DNA from: Rhodococcus sp. PAMC28707 | GTDB taxonomy: Bacteria > Actinomycetota > Actinomycetes > Mycobacteriales > Mycobacteriaceae | Assembly (NCBI RefSeq): GCF_004795915.1 | Contig: NZ_CP039253.1 | Location: forward strand, 4,057,501 to 4,121,500 | DNA length: 64,000 bases | Direction of reading: 5' to 3' | In this document: in pieces, positions 37,067 through 46,646 of the stretch | Layout of the letters: each line of letters begins with the position of its first letter | Numbering within the stretch: position 1 is the stretch's first letter | Notes under the pieces: generated by a model | Database searches by the model: none | Told to the model about the DNA's origin: nothing | What the model saw: only the letters and a program-made list of their open reading frames with translations | Made by a program: the position numbers and the translations under genes

Positions 37067-39109
37067 TCAGTTGGCATGCGCGGGCTTGAAGTGTCCGGAG
37101 GCCTGAGCTTCCTCCGCTCGGATGACGTGAACAACGGCATTGATGAGCGCGAGGTGAGTGAAAGCTTGCGGGAAGTTGCCGAGGTGCCGACCGGTCTTTG
37201 CGTCGAGTTCTTCGGCATAGAGCTTCAAGGGGCTCGCGTATCCCAGCAAACGTTGGCACAGGTGCTTGGCACGTTGTAGCTGGCCGATCTCCACGAGCGC
37301 CGACACCAGCCAGAAAGAACAAATGGTGAAGGTGCCTTCCTCGCCCGCCAGACCGTCGTCGGTCGTGTCGACGCGGTACCGAAGCACCAACCCGTCCTCG
37401 GTGAGCTCGTCGGCAATGGCCAGCACTGTCGCCTTGATACGTTCGTCGTCGGGTGGGAGAAATCTGAGCAACGGCGCCAGCAGCAGTGACGCGTCCAGAG
37501 AAGGGTGTCCGTACCGCTGAGTCAATACCCCGCGCGAGTCGACGCCGTGCTCGAGGATATCGGCTTTGATTTCGTCGGCGATCTCGTTCCATTGCGCGGC
37601 ATAGCCGCTCTCGCCGTGGATTTCGGCAAGCTTCGAGCCGCGGTCGAGCGCTACCCAGCACATCATTTTGGACGAGGTGAAATGCTGCGGTTCGCCGCGC
37701 ACCTCCCAAATTCCGCGGTCGGGTTTGCGCCAGTTCGTGATCGCTTCCTCGACCTGTCGCTTGAGCAGCGGCCACAAGAACTCCGGCACATGTTCGCGTG
37801 ACTTCACGTGCAGGTACACCGAGTCGAGCATCGTTCCCCAGATATCGTGCTGCTCCTGGTTGTACGCGCCGTTTCCGACGCGGACGGGTCGGGCGCCGTC
37901 GTAACCGGACAGGTGGGTCAGCTCGCTCTCTTCGAGAATCTTCTCACCGCCGACGCCATACATCACTTGGAGCGGGTTGGCATCGCCGTTCTCGGCCCTG
38001 GACACATCGGCCATGAACGAGAAGAAATCGTTGGCCTCACGGTCGAGACCGAGTGTGTAGAGGCCCCACAGTGCGAAGGTCGAGTCGCGTACCCAGGTGT
38101 ATCGATAATCCCAATTACGCTCTCCACCGGGCGTTTCCGGCAGTGACGTAGTCGACGCTGCCAACAGGGCACCGGTGGGTGCATAGGTGAGGCCTTTGAG
38201 GGTGAGCGCACTGCGCTGCAAGTAACCGCGCCACGGATGGTCGGGGAATCGTCCGATGGTGATCCACTGACGCCAACACTCGGCGGTTCGCCACATCTTC
38301 TCCGCTGCCTCGTCGAATGTCGTGGGGGCGGCCAGATGGGACCACGAGAGCGCCACGAATATGTTGTCACCCTCGGCCATACGGGTACGAGCACGAGCTT
38401 CTCGGCCCTCGATGCCGATACGAAGATTGGTCGTCAGAGTCAGCGTGGGCTGGTCCCCGTCAGTACTGGCCTCGCATGTTGCTGTTGCCTGCTCGTAGAC
38501 CTTGCCGGTGTACTCCCACTGCGCAGCAGCGCGGTGGTAGTCGAACGCCGGCTCGCAGCTCATTTCCAATTCGACGGTGCCACTGACACATTTGACCGTG
38601 CGGAGAAGGATGTGCTCGGCATCCCAATCGGATGGCGCCCGTTTGTGTGAGCGGGAACGCTGATCGGTGTTGTGCCACGGACCCATCACCAATGCATCGC
38701 GTACGACGAGCCAACCGGTTTCGGTCTGCCACGTCGTCTCGACGATCAGGCCGCCGGGCAGATAGCGTCGGGCAGCCGGGACCGACTGGCCGTACGGCCC
38801 GACCCGAAAATGGCCGGCGCTACGGTCCAGTACCGCACCGAACACGCTCGGGGAGTCGGGGCGTGGAATACACATCCACTCGACGGAACCGTTCCTGGCC
38901 ATGAGACACGTCGTCTCGCAATCGGAGAGAAACGCATAATCGTCGATCGGAGGGAAGGCGCTTCGATACGAGGTGAGGCTGGAAACCGGGGCCTCGGTGC
39001 TGGCCAGAGCGCCCTGTGAAGGGTGCTCGTCGCCATCAGGTGCAACCGCTGCAAGGACAGAATCGTCGGTTACGGGGACCACTGTCGACTCGTTCTCGAA
39101 TGCCGTCAT
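37067..39109 (-). CDS. Glycoside hydrolase family 15 protein, trehalase-like
   Basis: A 680-residue cytoplasmic (alpha/alpha)6-barrel enzyme. An N-terminal beta domain (PIDDYAFLSDCETTCLMARN) precedes the GH15 barrel with WDYRYTWVRDSTFALWGLY and a general-acid Glu in the region GIWEVRGEPQHFTSSKMM. The M. tuberculosis counterpart near lepA (Rv2402) is reported as a trehalase, so hydrolysis of trehalose is the favoured function; glucoamylase-like activity is the alternative. The ATG at 39109 is followed by a 45-residue acidic lead. It is convergent with the NMO gene and divergent from the small membrane genes. Confidence 0.87.
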   Translation of the reverse strand: MTAFENESTVVPVTDDSVLAAVAPDGDEHPSQGALASTEAPVSSLTSYRSAFPPIDDYAFLSDCETTCLMARNGSVEWMCIPRPDSPSVFGAVLDRSAGHFRVGPYGQSVPAARRYLPGGLIVETTWQTETGWLVVRDALVMGPWHNTDQRSRSHKRAPSDWDAEHILLRTVKCVSGTVELEMSCEPAFDYHRAAAQWEYTGKVYEQATATCEASTDGDQPTLTLTTNLRIGIEGREARARTRMAEGDNIFVALSWSHLAAPTTFDEAAEKMWRTAECWRQWITIGRFPDHPWRGYLQRSALTLKGLTYAPTGALLAASTTSLPETPGGERNWDYRYTWVRDSTFALWGLYTLGLDREANDFFSFMADVSRAENGDANPLQVMYGVGGEKILEESELTHLSGYDGARPVRVGNGAYNQEQHDIWGTMLDSVYLHVKSREHVPEFLWPLLKRQVEEAITNWRKPDRGIWEVRGEPQHFTSSKMMCWVALDRGSKLAEIHGESGYAAQWNEIADEIKADILEHGVDSRGVLTQRYGHPSLDASLLLAPLLRFLPPDDERIKATVLAIADELTEDGLVLRYRVDTTDDGLAGEEGTFTICSFWLVSALVEIGQLQRAKHLCQRLLGYASPLKLYAEELDAKTGRHLGNFPQAFTHLALINAVVHVIRAEEAQASGHFKPAHAN

Positions 39110-39179
39110 GGTCCCATCATCATCTGTGTGTGTGGCCGTCGTCTACCGCCGGGTTTTCTCGGCGTGGCGGACCGATAGA

Positions 39180-39419
39180 GTGAACGGCGTGGATGCAATA
39201 GCGACCTGGTGGGACGGGATCGAACTGTGGATCACCGCTCTTCCGTTCATTCCACAGTCGCTCGTAGTGATGCTGGTGGTCGTGCCCGTTGCATTCGGGC
39301 TCGCGGTCCTGTTGGACCGAGTTTTTGCAGTACTGCTGCGAGTGCTGGGTCGAGATGCTCACTCCCAGGCGGAGCTGGAAGCTCCATTTCAAGAAACGAC
39401 GAAAACGGAAGGCCACTGA
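39180..39419 (+). CDS. Small membrane protein (79 residues)
   Basis: Begins at a GTG (VNGVDAIATWWDGIELW; a second GTG at 39189 is possible). One long hydrophobic segment, FIPQSLVVMLVVVPVAFGLA, is followed by a second amphipathic stretch and a polar tail. The place between the GH15 gene and subI, and the predicted topology, match the small membrane protein annotated there in mycobacteria. No function is known. The next mini-ORF starts within its stop (TGATG). Confidence 0.65.
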   Translation: MNGVDAIATWWDGIELWITALPFIPQSLVVMLVVVPVAFGLAVLLDRVFAVLLRVLGRDAHSQAELEAPFQETTKTEGH

Positions 39420-39496
39420 TGCCGCGGTCGAGGGTCTCGCTAGCGCTGTTCGCTCTACTTGTTCTCGTCGTGATCGCTTGGTTTCTGACCAGATAG
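39419..39496 (+). CDS. Hydrophobic mini-protein (25 residues)
   Basis: The ATG at 39419-39421 overlaps the preceding TGA as TGATG, an arrangement that favours coupled translation. The product starts MPRSRVS and is then a single transmembrane helix (LALFALLVLVVIAWFL) ending in TR. A basic N-terminus followed by one helix is typical of small membrane peptides. No homologue is recognised, and coding status is likely but unproven. Confidence 0.5.
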   Translation: MPRSRVSLALFALLVLVVIAWFLTR

Positions 39497-39549
39497 TCGA
39501 CGCATATGCGCGCCGGCCGATCGAGGAATTAGAGTCCACCAGGATCCTC

Positions 39550-39565
39550 TGCTAGATTTCTGTCC
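39550..39565 (+). promoter_or_regulatory. Extended -10 promoter of the sulfate-transport operon
   Basis: TG-C-TAGATT (39550-39558) is an extended -10 element. Seven nt later is the GTG of the Cys leader ORF at 39566, so transcription should start at or next to the start codon and the leader would be leaderless. Confidence 0.65.
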
Positions 39566-39658
39566 GTGTCTGCCGCTGCCGAGTACCGAGTCCGCCATGA
39601 GTTGGCGTTGATTGCGGTCGGCATGCTCGCAGTAGCCGATATCGACTGTTGTCGATAG
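39566..39658 (+). CDS. Cysteine-containing leader peptide of subI-cysTWA (attenuator)
   Basis: A 30-codon ORF (GTG start, TAG stop) whose product ends ALIAVGMLAVADIDCCR, with adjacent TGT TGT Cys codons just before the stop. In mycobacteria, leaderless Cys-rich ORFs upstream of sulfate genes attenuate transcription or translation of the operon when Cys-tRNA is plentiful; this one resembles the type upstream of subI in M. smegmatis (Ms4533A family). A hairpin at 39688-39703 follows. About 240 nt separate the leader from subI. Confidence 0.75.
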   Translation: MSAAAEYRVRHELALIAVGMLAVADIDCCR

Positions 39659-39687
39659 ACCTCGTGGCACTCCGGCCGCGTGAAGGT

Positions 39688-39703
39688 CAGGCTTCGTAGC
39701 CTG
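39688..39703 (+). promoter_or_regulatory. Small hairpin downstream of the Cys leader ORF
   Basis: CAGGCT-TCGT-AGCCTG forms a 6-bp stem with a tetraloop 30 nt after the leader stop. It could be part of an attenuation structure in the subI 5' region. The rest of 39704-39897 shows no clear terminator. A role is speculative. Confidence 0.35.
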
Positions 39704-39897
39704 CTTGCTCGCTGCGATCTGTCGTCTCCTGCCCCGCTGTTCTACGTGGATGCCCGACGTCGATCGACTCGACCGGCCATTCCTCTTCCTTTCGCTGCGC
39801 AGGTCTCTCGTTCCGCGCATGCGTGCCCGCACACCGTCCTCTCGTACAGCCGCGAATCGGCTTCGAATGGATTGAACAGATGAAAGGCTTTTTCTCG

Positions 39898-40920
39898 ATG
39901 AGACACAGCTCTCGTTACCTGCTCACCACCTTCGCTGCGGTGGGAACAATCGTTCTTTCCGCCTGCGGAGGTGGCTCCAGTGATGTGGTCGGTGACTCGG
40001 GCGGGTCCTCGGGTGGCACCGCGCTGACGCTCGTCGGTTACGCAGTGCCGAAGAACGGCTGGGATGCGATCGGGCTTGCATTCGCGGGAAGCGAAGCGGG
40101 CGAGGACAGTTCGATCAACGCCGACTACGGTGCCTCTGGCAATCAATCACGCAAAGTGGCCGACGGTGCCCCGGCAGACATCGTGAACTTCTCCGTCGAG
40201 CCGGATGTGGCGCGGTTGGTCAAGGCGGGCAAAGTCGATGAGGATTGGAACCAGAACGCTTACGGCGGTGTGCCTTTCGGATCGGTGGTCACCTTGGTCG
40301 TCCGCGAGGGCAACCCGAAGAATATTCGAACGTGGGACGATCTGCTCGCCCCTGATGTGCAGGTCATCAGTCCGAGCCCACTCAGCTCGGGTTCGGCCAA
40401 GTGGAATCTGCTGGCGCCGTACGCGGCAAAGAGCAACGGCGGTCAGGATCGGCAGGCAGGTCTCGATTACGTTCAGAAACTCGTGTCGGGACACTTTCCG
40501 GTACAACCGGAGTCGGGTCGCGCGGCGACCGAGGCGTTCCTGCAGGGGCAGGGAGATGTGCTGATCAGCTACGAGAACGAGGCACTCCTCATCGAAGAGC
40601 AGGGCGAGAAGGTCGAGCACATCGATGTGGCCGATACCTTCCGAATCGACAATCCTGTTGCTGTGGTGAACACCAGCGGCCAGCTGGAATTGGCCGATGC
40701 GCTCAACGACTACATCTATACCGACGAGGGACAGAAGATCTGGGCGGAGGCAGGATTTCGCCCCGTCGACCCGGACGTTGCAGCCGAGTACTCGGACAAG
40801 TTCTTCACCCCGGAGAAGCTGCGGACCATCGACGATCTCGGTGGTTGGAGTCAGGTCGACGCCGATCTGTTCGGTGACAGCGGTGCGATCACGACCATCT
40901 ACAGCGAAAACACCAAGTAG
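39898..40920 (+). CDS. subI: Sulfate-binding lipoprotein of the CysTWA ABC transporter
   Basis: A 340-residue extracytoplasmic lipoprotein that captures sulfate (and probably thiosulfate) for import. The signal peptide ends in the lipobox LSAC followed by GGGSS. The mature part has GASGNQSRKVADGAPADIV, SPSPLSSGSAKWNLLAPYA and YENEAL, typical of sulfate-binding proteins. The ATG at 39898 is preferred because GAAAGG lies 10 nt upstream; an ATG at 39880 would add six residues. It is first in subI-cysT-cysW-cysA. Confidence 0.94.
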   Translation: MRHSSRYLLTTFAAVGTIVLSACGGGSSDVVGDSGGSSGGTALTLVGYAVPKNGWDAIGLAFAGSEAGEDSSINADYGASGNQSRKVADGAPADIVNFSVEPDVARLVKAGKVDEDWNQNAYGGVPFGSVVTLVVREGNPKNIRTWDDLLAPDVQVISPSPLSSGSAKWNLLAPYAAKSNGGQDRQAGLDYVQKLVSGHFPVQPESGRAATEAFLQGQGDVLISYENEALLIEEQGEKVEHIDVADTFRIDNPVAVVNTSGQLELADALNDYIYTDEGQKIWAEAGFRPVDPDVAAEYSDKFFTPEKLRTIDDLGGWSQVDADLFGDSGAITTIYSENTK

Positions 40921-40925
40921 AAACC

Positions 40926-41789
40926 ATGTCGACCACTATCGAGGCCGAGTCACGGTCATGGCGCGCTAGTTCGCGTAAGGGGCGTAAGTTCCGCGGTCCC
41001 GGCTCCGTCGGTCCGCTCGGCCTCGGAGTGGCGGTGTTGTGGTTGAGCATCATCGTGCTGCTGCCGCTCGCAGCGTTGTTGGTCAAGTCGTTCGACAACG
41101 GGCTTGCCGGTTTTTGGGATGCGGTAACCCAGCCGCGTGCGATCGCGACTTTCAAGGTGACGCTGGAAGTGTCGGTGGCCACCGCGATAATCAACCTTTT
41201 CCTTGGCACGCTCATCGCGTGGGTGCTCGTTCGGGACGAGTTTCCGGGCAAACGATTTGTCAATGCGGTTATCGACCTGCCGTTCGCGTTGCCGACGATC
41301 GTGGCGAGCCTCGTGCTGCTCTCGCTCTACGGCCCGACCAGCCCCGTCGGCCTGGTCTTCAACGCTACGAAGCCTGCCGTTGTCGTTGCGTTGCTGTTCG
41401 TAACCTTGCCGTTCGTGGTGCGAGCCGTGCAGCCCGTGCTCATCGAGATCGACAAGGAAGTGGAAGAAGCGGCCGCGTCCCTCGGGGCAGGTAACTTGAC
41501 CATCTTCCGGCGCATCGTGCTTCCGGTGCTGATGCCCGCAGTTCTGAGCGGCGCAGGCTTGGCATTCGCCAGGGCTATCGGCGAATTCGGATCGGTTGTC
41601 CTCATCGGCGGCAACATCCCAGGGCAAACACAGATCGCATCCCAATACATCCGAGAGCTGATCGAGTACGACCATCAGGTCGATGCCGCGGCGATCTCGG
41701 TCGTCTTGCTCGCGTTGGCGTTCGTCGTGCTGTTCGTTCTGCGCATCGTGGGAAGTCGACTAGCTCGAAGAGAGGAACAGATCCGATGA
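40926..41789 (+). CDS. cysT: Sulfate ABC transporter permease CysT
   Basis: A 287-residue inner-membrane permease with about six helices. The coupling loop has EAAASLGAG followed by IFRRIVLP, the BPD_transp_1 motif that contacts CysA. An N-terminal extension of about 25 residues is basic. It begins 5 nt after subI and overlaps cysW by 4 nt. Confidence 0.95.
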   Translation: MSTTIEAESRSWRASSRKGRKFRGPGSVGPLGLGVAVLWLSIIVLLPLAALLVKSFDNGLAGFWDAVTQPRAIATFKVTLEVSVATAIINLFLGTLIAWVLVRDEFPGKRFVNAVIDLPFALPTIVASLVLLSLYGPTSPVGLVFNATKPAVVVALLFVTLPFVVRAVQPVLIEIDKEVEEAAASLGAGNLTIFRRIVLPVLMPAVLSGAGLAFARAIGEFGSVVLIGGNIPGQTQIASQYIRELIEYDHQVDAAAISVVLLALAFVVLFVLRIVGSRLARREEQIR

Positions 41790-42586
41790 AGCTCGGGCTC
41801 CCGGTCAAGCTCTCGCTGCGGGTCGTTGCGTTGTTCTATCTCGCTGCGCTGGTGTTGTTTCCGCTCGGCGCCATCCTCTATCGGACGTTCGAAAATGGGA
41901 TCGCCGAGTTCTGGGGACTGATAACGACGCCGGCCGCGCAGTCGGCACTGCAACTGTCGTTGCTGATCGTCGCGATCGTCGTTCCGATCAACGTCGTCTT
42001 CGGTGTCATCACTGCCCTTGCACTCGTGCGTGGACGGTTCCGTGGAAGGGGTGTCCTCGAGGCTGTCGTCGACCTTCCGTTCGCGGTCTCACCCATCGTC
42101 ACCGGTGTCGCGCTCATCCTGCTGTGGGGCGCCAACGGTTGGTTCGGCGGCATCGAGAGTCTCGGCTTCAAAATCATTTTCGCTCTGCCCGGCATGGTGA
42201 TAGCGACGATCTTCGTGACGCTGCCCTTCGTGGTGCGCGAAGTGGAGCCGGTGCTCTACGAAATCGGTGAAGAGCAGGAAGAAGCTGCATCGACATTGGG
42301 GGCTTCCTCGATGCAGACCTTCTGGCGGATCACACTCCCAGCCATTCGCTGGGGTCTGACATACGGAATCGTCCTGACCGTTGCCCGTTCGCTCGGCGAG
42401 TTCGGCGCCGTGATCATGGTGTCGACCAACTTGCCAGGCGTCTCGCAGACACTGACCTTGTTGGTGAATTCGCGATACGAGGACTTCAACCAAGCGGGTG
42501 CATACGCCGCATCCACCTTGCTCATGGCAATCGCCGTCATCGTATTGCTGCTGATGACTGCCCTCGACAAAAAGAGGACGAAGTAA
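41786..42586 (+). CDS. cysW: Sulfate ABC transporter permease CysW
   Basis: A 266-residue permease forming the channel with CysT. The EAA loop reads [38 protein letters not shown] is characteristic of CysW. The ATG overlaps the cysT stop, and its last base is shared with the cysA ATG. Confidence 0.95.
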   Translation: MKLGLPVKLSLRVVALFYLAALVLFPLGAILYRTFENGIAEFWGLITTPAAQSALQLSLLIVAIVVPINVVFGVITALALVRGRFRGRGVLEAVVDLPFAVSPIVTGVALILLWGANGWFGGIESLGFKIIFALPGMVIATIFVTLPFVVREVEPVLYEIGEEQEEAASTLGASSMQTFWRITLPAIRWGLTYGIVLTVARSLGEFGAVIMVSTNLPGVSQTLTLLVNSRYEDFNQAGAYAASTLLMAIAVIVLLLMTALDKKRTK

Positions 42587-43644
42587 TGACTGCATCGAAG
42601 AACAACGAAATCGAGATCTCCGTCGTCGGCGCCAACAAGAAGTACGGCGACTTCGCCGCACTCGACAATGTCAGCATCGACATCCCCAAGGGCTCGTTGA
42701 CGGCCTTGCTCGGGCCCAGCGGCTCCGGTAAGTCGACCTTGCTGAGGTCGATTGCAGGCCTGGAGCAACTCGACTCCGGTCAGGTGGTCCTGGCCGGTCA
42801 GGATGTCACGTGGGTGAGCCCACAGCGTCGTGAAATCGGATTCGTCTTTCAACACTATGCAGCCTTCAAGCACCTCAGCGTTCGCGACAACGTTGCATTC
42901 GGCCTGACGATCAGGAAGCGACCGAAACCCGAGATCAAGCGGAAGGTGGACGAACTCCTCGAGATCGTCGGCCTCGCCGGCTTCCAGTCGAGGTTTCCGG
43001 CGCAGCTTTCGGGCGGCCAACGGCAGCGCATGGCACTGGCACGCGCGCTCGCGGTCGACCCGCAAGTCCTGCTGCTCGACGAACCGTTCGGCGCCCTCGA
43101 TGCGAAGGTCCGTGAGGATCTTCGAACCTGGCTGCGCCGATTGCACGACGAGGTTCATGTCACGACGGTATTGGTGACGCACGATCAAGAAGAGGCACTC
43201 GACGTCGCCGACCGGATCGCGGTGCTCAACAAGGGCCGGATCGAGCAGGTCGGTACCCCCGAGGACCTCTACGATCGTCCCGAGAACGACTTCGTGATGT
43301 CCTTCCTCGGGCAGGTCGCAAAGCTCAACGGACTACTGGTCCGGCCGCACGACATTCGCGTCGGTCGGGATCCGAGCATGTCGCTGGCGCAGGAGAACGG
43401 GACAGCCGAATCTGCGGGCGTGACTCGCGCCATCGTCGAACGCGTCGTACGTCTCGGATTCGAGGTGAAGGTCGAACTGAAGAATGCTGCAACCGGAGAA
43501 CCCTTCACCGCGCAGATCACTCGCGGCGACAGTGAAGCGCTCCAGCTCAACGCCGGAGAGACGGTGTACGTCCGTGCCACACGTATCCCGAAGATCCTCA
43601 ATTCCAAGGGCACGATGGCGCCGGCCGCCGGATCTACCTATTGA
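42586..43644 (+). CDS. cysA: Sulfate ABC transporter ATP-binding protein
   Basis: A 352-residue ATPase energising sulfate import. Walker A is GPSGSGKST, the signature is [15 protein letters not shown], Walker B is [11 protein letters not shown], and the switch His lies in [10 protein letters not shown]. The C-terminal 100 residues form a TOBE-like regulatory domain. Its 3' end overlaps that of the convergent chelatase gene by 11 bp, so the two sulfur operons collide tail to tail. Confidence 0.96.
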   Translation: MTASKNNEIEISVVGANKKYGDFAALDNVSIDIPKGSLTALLGPSGSGKSTLLRSIAGLEQLDSGQVVLAGQDVTWVSPQRREIGFVFQHYAAFKHLSVRDNVAFGLTIRKRPKPEIKRKVDELLEIVGLAGFQSRFPAQLSGGQRQRMALARALAVDPQVLLLDEPFGALDAKVREDLRTWLRRLHDEVHVTTVLVTHDQEEALDVADRIAVLNKGRIEQVGTPEDLYDRPENDFVMSFLGQVAKLNGLLVRPHDIRVGRDPSMSLAQENGTAESAGVTRAIVERVVRLGFEVKVELKNAATGEPFTAQITRGDSEALQLNAGETVYVRATRIPKILNSKGTMAPAAGSTY

Positions 43645-44395
43645 CGTGATCGTTGTCCGCGGTGACGATGTGCGTCAGAGCGCAGTCGTAACGATGGGAC
43701 ACCACCTCGGCCACCGACGAATGCGCACCGATGACGTCCGCTCGGACGACCTCGAAGCCTGATTCGTCCACAACTGCGGATACCCGGTCGGTCAGCAAAC
43801 CCGGTGCAAGAAACCAAGGCGCGAGCACCATTTTTCTCGCACCGGCGCTGTGCAGGAACTTGAGAGCCTCAGCAGGGCCCGAATTCGGCACGGTCGCAAA
43901 ACATGTCACGGCCTCGCGCCAACGAGTTCCCGTGAGAACGTGTCGAGCAATGCCACGAGTGCGTTCGTTGGCGGCACCGTCCGAGGATCCGACGGCGGCA
44001 AGAAGGACCCCGACATCCGGATCGTCGACCTCCACGCCGGCGTCGAATATGCGTGAGCGAACGGCATCGACCAACAGCTGATCTTCGCCCAGTACGTCGG
44101 CCTGTGCCAGCGACAATCCTGGATTGCGCAGCCGTGCCGCATCGAGCATCGTCGGCAAGTCCACTCTCGCATGAAACGCGCTCCCGAGCAGCAGCGGAAC
44201 GACGACGGCCGAGTCGGCGCCCTCGAGAGCGACATCGTCGATCACTCGATCGACGTGTGGCTCCGTGAGGTCCAGAAACGCCACTCGCACATCCACATCC
44301 GGGCGCCGAAGTCGGATTCGATCGACCACCGCATGCACTGTGCGAGCTGAGCGCGGGTCGCGGCTGCCGTGAGCGGTGGCAATCAGCACGCTCAC
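43634..44395 (-). CDS. Sirohydrochlorin ferrochelatase-like protein (CbiX/SirB type)
   Basis: A 253-residue protein of the small chelatase family, in tandem two-domain form. It starts [20 protein letters not shown] with the metal-binding His and repeats a related half with [15 protein letters not shown]. Inserting iron into sirohydrochlorin makes the siroheme used by the sulfite reductase at the head of this operon. The GTG overlaps the cysN stop (GTGA). Cobalt chelation for B12 is less likely in this context. Confidence 0.87.
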   Translation of the reverse strand: MSVLIATAHGSRDPRSARTVHAVVDRIRLRRPDVDVRVAFLDLTEPHVDRVIDDVALEGADSAVVVPLLLGSAFHARVDLPTMLDAARLRNPGLSLAQADVLGEDQLLVDAVRSRIFDAGVEVDDPDVGVLLAAVGSSDGAANERTRGIARHVLTGTRWREAVTCFATVPNSGPAEALKFLHSAGARKMVLAPWFLAPGLLTDRVSAVVDESGFEVVRADVIGAHSSVAEVVSHRYDCALTHIVTADNDHVNR

Positions 44396-45702
44396 GCCGG
44401 TGTCGGCTCCCCGAGCTCGACAGCGGACAACGCGTCACCGACCAGACCGGCCGCGAGGGTATTTCCGCCGTTCGGGTCGATCAGTAGAAAACTCCCGGTG
44501 TGCCGGTTGACCCGGTAGTCGTCCGCCACGATCGGCTCGGCAACACGAACCGAGATTCGACCGATGTCGTTGAGCTCCAACGATTCCGGTGACGGCACGG
44601 ACGTCAAATTCTGTTCGTCGAACCGCTCCACCAGCAAGCCGACGATGGCCTGAGTGGTACGCGTACCGTGCTTGAGCAGCAGTCGTGCACCGGGCCGCAG
44701 AGGCTTCTCGGCAAGCCAGCACACAGTGGCATCGAATTCCCCGAGGGCCTCCGGTGCATCCTGCGGGGACGCGATGGTGTCACCTCGAGACACGTCGACG
44801 TCATCGGCGAGAATCAACGTGACGCTACGGCCGGCATGGGCCGATCCGAGTTCGCCATCGGCTGTGTCGATGCGCTCGACGGTCGTGCGTACTCCCGAGG
44901 GCAACACGACGACTTCGTCGCCGGGGGAGACCGTTCCGGCCGCAACTTGGCCGGCGTAGCCGCGGTAGTCCGGGAATTCGGCTGTGCGCGGACGGATTAC
45001 GTACTGCACGGGGAACCGCAGTCCCACTCGATGAGGTTCGGCGTCCACCGGGACGGACTCGAGATGCTCGATCAGCGTCGGGCCGTCGTAGTACGGAGTC
45101 TTGGTCGAGCGCACCGCCACATTGTCACCGTGAAGGGCGGACACCGGAATCTCGGTGACATCCTCGGTAGCCCAGCCGAGAGAACTCGTCAGAGAGTTGA
45201 ATTCCTCCGAGATGTCCGCGAATACCTGCTCCGGATTCTCCACGAGGTCGATCTTGTTGACTGCCAATACCAGCTTGGGTACTCCGAGTAGCGCGAGAAC
45301 CGCTGCATGCCTACGAGTCTGCGTGATGACGCCCTTGCGTGCGTCGACGAGAAGTATGACGAGCTGAGCCGTGGACGCACCGGAGACGGTGTTACGGGTG
45401 TACTGAACGTGCCCGGGTGTATCGGCGAGAACGAACGAACGCGCAGGCGTCGCAAAGTATCGGTAGGCAACGTCGATCGTGATGCCCTGCTCGCGCTCGG
45501 CACGCAGGCCGTCGACCAACAGTGACAGGTCCGGCGTACTCAGTCCACGGTCGACCGATGCCCGCGTGACAGCATCGATCTGGTCGGCGAGTACAGATTT
45601 CGTGTCGTAGAGCAGACGCCCGACCAGGGTGGATTTGCCGTCGTCGACGCTGCCTGCGGTGGCAAGGCGTAGAAGCTGTGTACCGGAACGAGAGTTGCTC
45701 AT
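44392..45702 (-). CDS. cysN: Sulfate adenylyltransferase subunit 1 (GTPase)
   Basis: A 436-residue GTPase that drives APS formation by CysD. It shows GSVDDGKSTLVGRLLYD (G1), DTPGHVQYTRN (G3) and NKIDLVE (G4), then translation-factor-like beta-barrels. It is CysN alone: the length excludes a fused APS kinase, which fits the use of APS by the neighbouring CysH. The ATG overlaps the cysD stop as TGATG. Confidence 0.95.
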   Translation of the reverse strand: MSNSRSGTQLLRLATAGSVDDGKSTLVGRLLYDTKSVLADQIDAVTRASVDRGLSTPDLSLLVDGLRAEREQGITIDVAYRYFATPARSFVLADTPGHVQYTRNTVSGASTAQLVILLVDARKGVITQTRRHAAVLALLGVPKLVLAVNKIDLVENPEQVFADISEEFNSLTSSLGWATEDVTEIPVSALHGDNVAVRSTKTPYYDGPTLIEHLESVPVDAEPHRVGLRFPVQYVIRPRTAEFPDYRGYAGQVAAGTVSPGDEVVVLPSGVRTTVERIDTADGELGSAHAGRSVTLILADDVDVSRGDTIASPQDAPEALGEFDATVCWLAEKPLRPGARLLLKHGTRTTQAIVGLLVERFDEQNLTSVPSPESLELNDIGRISVRVAEPIVADDYRVNRHTGSFLLIDPNGGNTLAAGLVGDALSAVELGEPTPA

Positions 45703-46646
45703 CAGAAGTATCCTTCGCGCTTGCGGTCTTCCATGGCAGCCTCGGAAACTCGATCGTCTCCGCGAGTGGCACCACGTTCGGTGAGCCGAGATGCCGCGAC
45801 CTCGGCAAGAATCGCGTCGTTGTCTGCGGCGTCGGAGAGAACTGCGCCAGTGGTGGATCCATCGCCCACGGTCCGGTAGCGAACCGACAGAGTCTTCAGC
45901 TCCTCGGATTCGTTCGGGCCACCCCACACACCGGGAGTCATCCACATTCCGTCGCGCTGGTACACCGGGCGCTGGTGGGCGTAGTAGATCGACGCCAATT
46001 CGACGTCTTCGCGGGCAATGTACCGCCAGATGTCGAGTTCGGTGAAGTTGCTCAACGGGAACACTCGAACTTGCTCACCCGGCGAGTGCTTACCGTTGTA
46101 TAGGTTCCACAGTTCCGGACGCTGCTTCTTAGGATCCCACTGGCCGAAGGCGTTGCGAAGGGAGAAGATGCGCTCCTTCGCGCGAGCCCGCTCCTCGTCG
46201 CGGCGTGCGCCACCGAAGATGGCATCGAAACGGTTCTCCGCGATCGAGTCTAGTAGTGGAACGGTCTGAAGTGGGTTGCGAATGCCGTCGGGACGCTCGG
46301 TGAGTCGGCCGTCGGCAATGTAGTCCTCGACGCTGGCGATGTGCAGGCGGAGGTTGTACTTGGCGACGATGTAGTCGCGAAAGTCCAGTACTTCCTGCAA
46401 GTTGTGGCCGGTATCGACGTGCAGCAGCGAGAACGGAAGTGGCGCAGGCCAGAAGGCCTTGATCGCCAAGTGCAGCAGAACGGTGGAGTCCTTGCCGCCG
46501 GAGAAGAGTATGACCGGGCGCTCGAACTCGCCTGCCACCTCACGGAAAATATGGATCGCCTCGGACTCGAGTGCATCGAGTGTGTCGAATCGATCGCTGT
46601 CGAGCAGTGTGCGCTGAGCTTCCACAGCTGTCGTGTCCAGTGTCAT
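45702..46646 (-). CDS. cysD: Sulfate adenylyltransferase subunit 2
   Basis: A 314-residue PP-loop enzyme that adenylates sulfate to APS. The PP-loop is ILFSGGKDSTVLLHLA. DTGHNLQEVLDFRD, GGARRDEERARAKER and YAHQRPVYQRDGMW match CysD. The ATG at 46646 overlaps the cysH stop (ATGA); an in-frame ATG six codons upstream is disfavoured. Confidence 0.95.
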   Translation of the reverse strand: MTLDTTAVEAQRTLLDSDRFDTLDALESEAIHIFREVAGEFERPVILFSGGKDSTVLLHLAIKAFWPAPLPFSLLHVDTGHNLQEVLDFRDYIVAKYNLRLHIASVEDYIADGRLTERPDGIRNPLQTVPLLDSIAENRFDAIFGGARRDEERARAKERIFSLRNAFGQWDPKKQRPELWNLYNGKHSPGEQVRVFPLSNFTELDIWRYIAREDVELASIYYAHQRPVYQRDGMWMTPGVWGGPNESEELKTLSVRYRTVGDGSTTGAVLSDAADNDAILAEVAASRLTERGATRGDDRVSEAAMEDRKREGYF

